Assembly (NCBI GenBank): GCA_945897765.1 | Contig: CAMDGP010000013.1 | Span: 1-18,888 of the forward strand | From: Chitinophaga pinensis | GTDB lineage: Bacteria > Bacteroidota > Bacteroidia > Flavobacteriales_D > Crocinitomicaceae | Direction: 5' to 3' | Length of the DNA stretch: 18,888 nt | In this document: one piece after another, positions 7,911-15,200 of the stretch | How the letters are laid out: every line of letters begins with the position of its first letter | Numbering within the stretch: the first letter of the stretch is position 1 | Notes under the pieces: model-generated | Told to the model about the DNA's origin: nothing | Databases searched by the model: none | Seen by the model: the letters and a program-made list of their open reading frames with translations, nothing else | Position numbers and translations under genes: made by a program

Positions 7911-7969
7911 CTGAAACTGAAATTTTTTAAAAATGTTCTTACAGAAATTTTAAAAATTAACAGTTTCAG
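7911..7969. repeat. Long imperfect hairpin in the murF-glucosaminidase spacer
   Basis: CTGAAACTG (7911-7919) is the exact reverse complement of CAGTTTCAG (7961-7969). The AT-rich inner arms (AATTTTTTAAAA against TTTTAAAAATT) continue the pairing with small bulges, leaving a loop around TGTTCTTACAGA. The result is a hairpin of roughly 20 paired bases per arm. There is no U-tract after it, so it does not look like a terminator. Confidence 0.55.
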
Positions 7970-8164
7970 TTCAGTAGCTAAAACCAATAAATTCAAGACC
8001 GAAAATTATTCGCTAATATTCACCAAATAGCTCTCGCTTCGATTTAATTATTGATTTTCAACATTCAAGTATTTTACCGGCACGATTGCTAACACCCAAA
8101 AATTAATTCCAAAACCGAAACCTTATAAAATAATTATCGTTCTACAGCTAATAACAACCAAGTT

Positions 8165-9049
8165 ATGAAAGCTAATTTTTTATTTGTTTTAGGGTTAATA
8201 TTTTATTCAAGTTTAAATGCTACAAGCAATTTATCCAGAAAAGAGTATGTTTCTATATATGAAAAAATAGCAATTCAGCAAATGAACCAATATAAAATTC
8301 CAGCAAGTATAACAATCGCTCAAGGTATTTTAGAATCTGGAAATGGTAATTCTACTTTAGCAAAAAGTGGTAATAATCACTTTGGAATTAAATGTCATAC
8401 TGATTGGAAAGGTGAAAAAGTTTACCTTGATGATGATGCAAAAAATGAATGTTTTCGTTCTTATTCAAAAGTTGAAGATTCGTATATAGACCATAGCATG
8501 TTTTTGACTACTCGTAAACGCTATGAATCTCTATTTTTACTTTCAATTGCCGATTACAAAGCATGGTCACATGGTTTAAAAACCGCTGGTTATGCAACAA
8601 ATCCAAAATATGCTGAGGAATTAATTAAGCTTATTGAGGAATTAGAACTTTATAAATTAGATGGTTCTTTAATCGCACAAATTAGCACTATGCAACCTGC
8701 GCTTTTTTCAGTAAAAAAAGTACACGAAAATAAGGTGGATTATATTGTTACCAAAAAAGGTGATTCATTCTATCAAATTGCAAAAAGATTTGGGCTAACG
8801 CTTAGCCAATTGCATGCTTACAATGATTTTAATCCTGAAAAAGACATCTTAGAAGAAGGCGATATTGTTTATTTGGAACCAAAACGATTTCATTCAAGAT
8901 CAAAAAATTTAATTGTTTTAGATCGAAGTATGAGCTTGCGAGCACTATCGCAAAAAGAGGCTGTAAAGCTTAAAAAACTGATGAGAAAGAATCAAAGTTC
9001 TTCTCCTGACGAACAACTACCAAAAGGAGAAAAGGTATTCCTTCGTTAA
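8165..9049 (+). CDS. Secreted glucosaminidase (GH73-like) with C-terminal LysM
   Basis: This is a predicted peptidoglycan hydrolase cutting glycan strands, exported to the periplasm. Residues 1-19 form a signal peptide (MKANFLFVLGLIFYSSLNA). The catalytic domain (about 28-165) has the glucosaminidase pattern: KIPASITIAQGILESGNGNS with the likely catalytic Glu57, NNHFGIKCH, FRSYSKVEDSYIDHSMFL and LKTAGYATNPKYAEELI. One LysM domain (about 193-239, YIVTKKGDSFYQIAKRFGL to EGDIVYLEPK) should bind peptidoglycan. The C-terminal segment 248-294 (LIVLDRSMSLRALSQ to LPKGEKVFLR) keeps the outline of a second, degenerate LysM-like module that I recall from Bacteroidota homologues. It stands alone between the structured spacer and a UUCG-loop terminator. 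The substrate bond (N-acetylglucosaminidase) is inferred from the family. Confidence 0.9.
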   Translation: MKANFLFVLGLIFYSSLNATSNLSRKEYVSIYEKIAIQQMNQYKIPASITIAQGILESGNGNSTLAKSGNNHFGIKCHTDWKGEKVYLDDDAKNECFRSYSKVEDSYIDHSMFLTTRKRYESLFLLSIADYKAWSHGLKTAGYATNPKYAEELIKLIEELELYKLDGSLIAQISTMQPALFSVKKVHENKVDYIVTKKGDSFYQIAKRFGLTLSQLHAYNDFNPEKDILEEGDIVYLEPKRFHSRSKNLIVLDRSMSLRALSQKEAVKLKKLMRKNQSSSPDEQLPKGEKVFLR

Positions 9050-9096
9050 ATTACAAATGTAATAAGAAGGAATTTGTTTGTTGTTGTTTGTTTATG

Positions 9097-9125
9097 AAAG
9101 TCCTGATTCGTCAGGACTTTTTTAT
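9097..9125. terminator. Intrinsic terminator shared by two convergent genes, UUCG loop
   Basis: AAAGTCCTGA (9097-9106), loop TTCG (9107-9110), TCAGGACTTT (9111-9120), then further T. The stem is a perfect 10 bp closed by the very stable UUCG tetraloop. The T-run favours the plus-strand glucosaminidase transcript. On the minus strand the same hairpin sits directly after the stop of the small lipoprotein gene (9122-9124) but lacks a good U-run. Confidence 0.9.
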
Positions 9126-9352
9126 TTCTCTGAAGTACAATTAAGCACTTCTTTATTCCAATTATTACGTTGCTCTTTACTCAAATCCAGAAGGTAATCT
9201 TCACATTTTACTTCCAAATCTTGATCTATTTCATCAAAGGACTTCGATAAATTTCGACCACATTCACAAGGGGTTAAGTCTTTCCCGCAAGAAAAAAATA
9301 GTAAAATTAATAACGCAACTAAAAAAGTGTTTGTCCTAGAAAACCACCGCAT
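9122..9352 (-). CDS. Small cysteine-rich putative lipoprotein, unknown function
   Basis: This gene encodes 76 residues, MRWFSRTNTFLVALLILLFF followed by SCGKD. The basic start, hydrophobic run and Cys22 preceded by LFFS make a plausible lipoprotein signal, so the mature protein is about 55 residues. It has four more cysteines, C29-x-C31 (PCECGR), C50 and C72, and is otherwise charged and probably helical. I do not recognise the family. Its stop lies inside the T-run of the hairpin shared with the convergent glucosaminidase, and its start is 72 bp from the divergent DUF6702-like gene. The tight fit between a terminator and a divergent gene, plus the lipobox, favours a real gene over a chance frame. 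No clear promoter or ribosome binding site was seen. Confidence 0.68.
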   Translation of the reverse strand: MRWFSRTNTFLVALLILLFFSCGKDLTPCECGRNLSKSFDEIDQDLEVKCEDYLLDLSKEQRNNWNKEVLNCTSEK

Positions 9353-9424
9353 GTCACGAAATTAATTAATCTATTAGAACCATGCTATTACTAAAAAAAT
9401 AAAATGCTTATATTCGCTACACGT

Positions 9425-9931
9425 ATGTTGAAAAAGTTGACTCTTATTGCATTTCTTCTCTTTGTAAGTGGTTTATCATTTGCTCACAATTACTATTTTT
9501 CCTTTGCAGAGGTAGAATACAATGATTTCTGTGGTTGCTTCGAATCCTCAATAACGTTAACAACACACGATTTTGAACAAGTACTTAGAAAGAAAAATCT
9601 ATTGAATAAAAACCTTGAGACAACCTTAAATGATTACAAACTCAAACAAAACATTGAATCAATAATCAATGAAGGGTTTCAAATCACTTTGGAAAATAAG
9701 AATATTGAACTTCAACTTGAAGGAAATGAAATCGCATTAAATGGTCTTACTACATTTTATTTAAGTTCCAAACCAATTAAGTTAACATCTGTTATACTCT
9801 TTCAATATAATTTATTAATGAATGAATTTCCAGAAGAACAAAATAAACTCACTTTTATTTTTAGAGGTGAAAAAACAACCATGAATTTTATTGCCAATCA
9901 ATTTACACATTCTATTAAACTAGAAAAATGA
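9425..9931 (+). CDS. DUF6702-like secreted protein preceding an M1 peptidase
   Basis: I chose ATG 9425 (168 residues) because it gives a standard signal peptide, MLKKLTLIAFLLFVSGLSFA, cleaved before HNYYFSFAEVEYN. The in-frame ATG at 9404 would add seven residues (MLIFATR). The mature start, H-x-Y-x-F then EVEYN, then a second strand ending in THDFE, resembles the DUF6702 family (HPFYVSVTEIEYN and TDDFE in homologues I recall), which often sits just before an M1-family metallopeptidase in Bacteroidota. Here the ATGA overlap (9928-9931) with the peptidase gene suggests translational coupling. The short FCGCFESS motif is unlike the usual family sequence. Function is unknown; it is presumably an exported partner or accessory of the peptidase. 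Family assignment is from memory and moderately sure. Confidence 0.78.
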   Translation: MLKKLTLIAFLLFVSGLSFAHNYYFSFAEVEYNDFCGCFESSITLTTHDFEQVLRKKNLLNKNLETTLNDYKLKQNIESIINEGFQITLENKNIELQLEGNEIALNGLTTFYLSSKPIKLTSVILFQYNLLMNEFPEEQNKLTFIFRGEKTTMNFIANQFTHSIKLEK

Positions 9932-12231
9932 AAAAATTACTTTTACTCTCAGTAATTCAACTAATTTCTATCACTTTTTTTGCTCAGAAAAAATTTGCCC
10001 AATTAGACCAAGAGCTTCCAACACCAAATGAATTCAGAAACGCAGCAGGTGCTCCAGGACATCATTATTATCAGCAAAAAGCAGATTACAAAATGAACAT
10101 CACAATTGATGATGAAACACAAAAACTAAGTGGTTTTGAAACAATTACGTACACTAATAATTCTCCTGACAAGTTGGACTATTTATGGTTACAATTAGAT
10201 CAAAATATCTATTCTGTTGATTCAGATTCTAAAATAATTGAAATTGAAAAGATGGAGGATTTCAAAACGGTTGGAGATATCCGTAAAAAATCTTTCTATT
10301 ACGATGGAGGATTCAAAATTGAAGAAATCAAAACTGCGAATGGTCAAAAAATGCGCTACCTCATCAACAAAACAATGATGCGTATTGATTTAGAAAAACC
10401 ACTTTTACCAAATACAAGCATTTCTTTTCAAATAAAATGGTGGTACAACATCAATGACCGAATGGCAGTAGGTGGTCGTTCAGGTTACGAATACTTTGAG
10501 AAGGACAACAATTATTTATACACTGTGGCTCAGTATTTCCCTAGAATGTGTGTGTATAACGATGTTACTGGATGGCAAAATAAGCAATTTTTAGGTCGAG
10601 GGGAATTTACACTACCGTTCGGAGATTATGATGTGAATATAACTGTACCTGCTGATCATATTGTTGGCGCAACTGGTGAATGTCAAAATTTATCAACTGT
10701 TCTTACAGCTGAACAACGAAAACGTTTGGATCAAGCTAGAAAATCTGATTCTCCAATAATTATTGTCACTCAATCAGAGGCAGAAAAAGCCGAAAACGCC
10801 AAACTTAAACAAACGAAAACTTGGAATTTTAAAGCTACGAATGTTCGTGACTTCGCTTTTGCAAGTTCAAGGAAATTTATTTGGGATGCTCAGAACGTAA
10901 CTGTAGGAGGGAAAAATGTTCTTTGTATGTCGTATTATCCGAAAGAAGGAAATCCATTATGGGAGCGATATTCCACAAAATTAGTAGCTCACACAATAAA
11001 AACATACTCAAAGTACACTGTTGATTACTCCTACCCTGTTGCTATTTCGGTTCATTCTAAATCAATTGGAATGGAGTACCCAATGATTTGTTTCAATGGA
11101 GGTCGTCCTGAAGCAGATGGAACCTATTCTGAACAAGAAAAATATGGAATGTGGGGCGTAATTATTCATGAAGTTGGACATAATTTCTTTCCTATGATTA
11201 TCAATTCTGATGAACGTCAATGGTCGTGGATGGATGAAGGATTGAATACATTTGTTCAATATTTAACGGAACAAGAATGGGAAAGAGGCTATCCTTCTCG
11301 TAGAGGTCCGGCATATATGATTGCTGACTATATGCGTGGAGATAAAAAGACGATTTCTCCAATTATGACTAATTCGGAATCTATTTTTCAGTTTGGAAAC
11401 AATGCTTACGGAAAACCTGCAACTGCATTGAATATTCTTCGTGAAACAATCATGGGAAGAGAATTATTTGATTATGCATTCAAAGTCTATTGTGAAAGAT
11501 GGAAATTTAAACACCCTACACCAGCAGATTTTTTCAGAACGATGGAGGATGCATCTGCTGTTGATTTAGATTGGTTTTGGAGAGGTTGGTTTTATGGTAC
11601 AGACAATGTCGACATTTCAATTGATGAAGTTAAATGGTTTCAATTGAATACTCAAAATCCTGAGGTTGAAAAATCTTTCAAAAAAGAAATCGATGCACAA
11701 AAAGACACTTTTATTGGAGATGAACGAAACAAAACATCCATTAAAGAAACTGTTAATGAAAAGGATAAAAACATTGATGACTTTTATTCAACAGCTAGAA
11801 AAAACAAATTTGTTGTTGATGCATTAGATAAAAAAGAATACCAAGATTTTTTAGCCAAGACTGATAATCAAGATTTAGAATTATTGAATTCAAACAATCA
11901 TTTTTATGAAGTAACATTTTCTAATATTGGAGGCCTCCCAATGCCATTAATTATTGAGTTCACATTTATTGATGACACAAAGAAAGTCGTAAGAATTCCT
12001 GCTGAAATCTGGAGAATGTATGAGGATAAAGTTTCTAAAGTTTTTATTTTTGATAAAGAAATTAAAGCAATGAGACTAGATCCATTTTTAGAAACTGCTG
12101 ATACTGATTTTAACAATAATTCTTGGCCAAAAGAAATTGCACCCACAAAATATCAACTTTTTAAGCAGCAAACAGTTAAAGAGAATCCAATGCAACGACA
12201 AAAAAGATTGGAAGAGTTAAATAAACAATAA
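9928..12231 (+). CDS. Secreted M1-family zinc metallopeptidase
   Basis: This is a predicted exported aminopeptidase-type metalloenzyme of 767 residues with signal peptide MKKLLLLSVIQLISITFFAQ. The zinc site is complete: HEVGH at 414-418 and the third ligand Glu437 in WMDEGLN, giving the M1 spacing HExxH-x18-E. The exopeptidase motif region reads GMEYP (381-385), the form common in Bacteroidota M1 relatives in place of GAMEN. Tyr494 in NNAYGKP is the likely transition-state tyrosine. The N-terminal beta domain (about 55-250) includes YKMNITIDDETQKLSGFETITYTNNSPD split over two strands. The tail is highly charged (ENPMQRQKRLEELNKQ) with no T9SS sorting domain, so it is probably periplasmic or released by another route. 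It overlaps the DUF6702-like gene by four bases. The peptide substrate cannot be read from the sequence. Confidence 0.93.
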   Translation: MKKLLLLSVIQLISITFFAQKKFAQLDQELPTPNEFRNAAGAPGHHYYQQKADYKMNITIDDETQKLSGFETITYTNNSPDKLDYLWLQLDQNIYSVDSDSKIIEIEKMEDFKTVGDIRKKSFYYDGGFKIEEIKTANGQKMRYLINKTMMRIDLEKPLLPNTSISFQIKWWYNINDRMAVGGRSGYEYFEKDNNYLYTVAQYFPRMCVYNDVTGWQNKQFLGRGEFTLPFGDYDVNITVPADHIVGATGECQNLSTVLTAEQRKRLDQARKSDSPIIIVTQSEAEKAENAKLKQTKTWNFKATNVRDFAFASSRKFIWDAQNVTVGGKNVLCMSYYPKEGNPLWERYSTKLVAHTIKTYSKYTVDYSYPVAISVHSKSIGMEYPMICFNGGRPEADGTYSEQEKYGMWGVIIHEVGHNFFPMIINSDERQWSWMDEGLNTFVQYLTEQEWERGYPSRRGPAYMIADYMRGDKKTISPIMTNSESIFQFGNNAYGKPATALNILRETIMGRELFDYAFKVYCERWKFKHPTPADFFRTMEDASAVDLDWFWRGWFYGTDNVDISIDEVKWFQLNTQNPEVEKSFKKEIDAQKDTFIGDERNKTSIKETVNEKDKNIDDFYSTARKNKFVVDALDKKEYQDFLAKTDNQDLELLNSNNHFYEVTFSNIGGLPMPLIIEFTFIDDTKKVVRIPAEIWRMYEDKVSKVFIFDKEIKAMRLDPFLETADTDFNNNSWPKEIAPTKYQLFKQQTVKENPMQRQKRLEELNKQ

Positions 12232-12240
12232 AACCAAGGC

Positions 12241-12263
12241 AACGAATATTCTTAAAATTCGTT
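12241..12263 (+). other. Small hairpin between the M1 peptidase and repeat-protein genes
   Basis: AACGAAT (12241-12247) and ATTCGTT (12257-12263) are exact reverse complements with a 9-nt loop, starting 10 nt after the peptidase stop. There is no T-run after it, so it is at best a weak terminator or an mRNA 3'-end stabiliser. The 55-bp gap has no clear promoter. Confidence 0.35.
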
Positions 12264-12286
12264 AATAAACTACTTAAATCCGAACT

Positions 12287-15200
12287 ATGAAAAATATACT
12301 TTTTTTGAAAGTACTATTCATTGTCTTTATTCAAACTAACAATTTATTTAGTCAATTAAACACCATACAAAACAAGCGTCTAAACCTTGCACAAAATAAA
12401 ATTCCTACAGAATTTCAATCTCATCCTGAATATTTGAAATTAGAGCTAGAAAACATTCCTACAAATATCGAGTTGATTCAATATAGAACAGCAAATCAAC
12501 GTACTTTTTTAGATATTGAAGGAAACTATCACACTCAAAAAACTGGAGGATACTACAACTATCAATTCGAAAATCATTGGAGAAGTATTCAAGAAAAATT
12601 AAGTTTTAATTCAAACTCGATTGGAATTTTTGAAACAGAACTGCCGATTATAGTAAATAAAACAAACTCCTCAACTAAATTAATTCTTGAAAAAAACACA
12701 ACTAAAGGCTTTGAATTCGGTCAAAGTGCTTCACTATCTTTTGTTAATGCTAGCCTTAAAGAAATAAATTCCATTCAAAAAAACAATGATTTAGTAAATA
12801 TTGAATTTGATGAAAATACAATTACTGCAAACAACTATTTTCAAGGAATCAACCGAGAACAAACAATCAACTATTGGAGTGTTCGCACAAATTACAACAT
12901 TCAATCTCCGCTCAATTTGCCAAATTCATGCAGTTATGTCGAGTTAAAGGACCAACTAAATTTAGATCCAAATTTTATAATTTCTTATGGAGAAGGAACT
13001 CAAACTACATTAGGTTGGTTGGGTACTTTAATAATAACCAATCAACAAGGTGTGATAGTTGGGCAAATCAGTTCTGCTCAAATTTTTGATTCTTTTGAAT
13101 CAAGCAACAAAAACGAGGTAGCAAATCACGTTATTCCTGGATATTATACATTGAATCAAACAGTTTCTGGTACTGAATTAATTTTAAGATTCGATGCTGA
13201 GTTTCTTCGAAGAACAGATTTAGTTTATCCTATTACAATTGATCCAACTGCTACAAATACTTATGCTAACAATCAAGGACTTCAAGACAAAAACACACAA
13301 TATAATGCGAATTGTCAAGCAAGTATGAATGTTAACATACCTATCAATTTTTATGTTGTTACTGGTACTAATACAACTTATAGAATTTGGGCAAAAGGTT
13401 ACATTGCAGCATCTGGTGGAACAACTAATTATGCTGACAAAGTAGAACAAAGATCAAAAGTTGGCTCCATTACTTGGACTGCAACACAAAACGGTGCTGG
13501 GACAAATCATAGTGGTACAGGTTATACTTACACCTCAGCTAATAATGGTCAAACATATACTATCAACAATTCAAATATTGCAAATGGTTGCTACAACACA
13601 AATATTGTTACCTATCGTTGGCAGGGTTATCAAACATTTTTTCCGTTTGGGTCTGGTACAACTAATGTAGCTGGTTGTGTTCTTAATTATCAAGAGCTAG
13701 TAACTAACACATGGCAAGTAACAACAACATATAGTGATGGACCAACTATTAATCCAGTAACAAGTCAAACCTTGTGTGCTGGTCAACAAACAGCAACGAC
13801 TACTTTTTCTGGCACCGGGACAAGTTATACATGGACAAATACAAACACAGCAATAGGTTTAGGAGCTAGCGGAACGGGTACAATTAATGCCTTTACTGTA
13901 GCAAATTCAACTGGAACCTCTTTGACTGCTACCATTACTGTAACACCAATATTAAATGGTTGTGCAGGTCCACCAACAACTTTTACAATCACGATTAACC
14001 CAACTCCAACAGTTACAAATCCTGGAAATCAAACAGTTTGTAATGGTCAAACCACTGCTGCAGTTAATTTCAGCGGGACAGTTGGAGCAACATTTAACTG
14101 GACAAATAATAATACTGCAACTGGACTTGCTTCTTCAGGAAATACAGACATTGCTCCATTTGTCGGAACCAATACTACAACAACACCAATAACTTCAACT
14201 ATTTCAATTACACCAACATTAGGCACTTGTAATGGAACGGTAGTTAACTTCGCAATAACAATTTCACCAACTCCAACAGTTACGATTCCGGCTAATCAAT
14301 CACTTTGTGCTGGACAACAAACTACTTTAATTACATTTAGTGGTGGTGCCGCAACATTCAATGGGACAAACGACAATACAGCAATTGGATTGGGTGCAAA
14401 CGGAAGTGGAAATATTGTAGCTTTTACAACTACAAATTCAACCTCAAGCCCAATTTTAGGAAGCATCACTGTTATTCCTGTTTCAGGAGCTTGTACAGGA
14501 ACGCCAATAACTTTTACAATTAATGTCTTAAATCAAATAACCCCAACCTTCACTCAATTAGGTCCTTATTGTCAAAATACTGCTCCTGGAACTTTACCAA
14601 CAAATTCAACTAATTCTCCATCAATAACAGGAACTTGGTCTCCAACTACTATTAGTACCGCAACTGTTGGAAATGCAACATATACATTTACTCCTGCCGC
14701 AAATCAATGTGCAACTACTTCAACCATGATTGTAAATACAATTCTTCAACCAACTGTGACAATTAGTTCACAAACAATTTGTAATGGACAAACAGTAACG
14801 ATAACTCCTTCTACTAATCCTATTGGTGGAAGCTATTTATGGTCAAATAATCAAACTACCTCAACAATAAGTGTTAATCCATCTGCAACAACATCTTATT
14901 CTGTTTTATATTCAGTTACAGGATGTAATGCGACTGCAACAAATTCAGTTACAGTTAATCCTGTGATTAACCCAACATTTATTCAACTAGGAAACTATTG
15001 TCAAAATGAGGCACCTGGTGTTTTTACAAATACATCAACAAATGGAATTACAGGAACATGGAATCCAAGTTTAATAAGCACATTAACGGTTGGAAATCAA
15101 ACTTACTCATTTACACCAACAGCAGGAATTTGTGCTAACGTAGCAACTATGGCAATTACAATAAACCCATTGATAACTCCAACATTCGGAACTTTTGGAC

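Larger units (their letters stand above)
7673..8164. other. 492-bp structured spacer between murF and the glucosaminidase gene
   Basis: I see no convincing gene here. A 79-codon frame at 7791-8030 would have to start at TTG and reads MPFFFLDEKESKNQGSE and so on; its sequence is dictated by the inverted repeats it crosses. Instead, the spacer holds a series of inverted repeats (7670-7780, 7796-7834, 7849-7897, 7911-7969) followed by about 190 bp without obvious structure, which should contain the promoter of the 8165 gene. I recall similar translated strings as spurious hypothetical proteins in many Bacteroidota genomes, which would fit a dispersed intergenic repeat; this is memory, not a search. 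Confidence 0.55.

Noticed and set aside
7791..8030. 79-codon open frame in the murF-glucosaminidase spacer
   Set aside because: It needs a TTG start, runs across all the inverted repeats and has no recognisable domain. Better explained as structured intergenic or repeat DNA, although I cannot fully exclude a small protein.
11062..12146. Minus-strand open frames opposite the M1 peptidase (11062-11259 and 11904-12146)
   Set aside because: Both overlap a clear metallopeptidase gene, including its zinc site, and have no independent evidence.
12241..12263. Terminator after the M1 peptidase gene
   Set aside because: The 7-bp hairpin has a 9-nt loop and no T-run; kept only as a weak hairpin, not as a terminator.
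13742..14533. Regular repeats that might suggest a CRISPR or satellite array
   Set aside because: Units are about 267 bp, in frame, degenerate and encode PKD-like domains; there are no short identical repeats with unique spacers.
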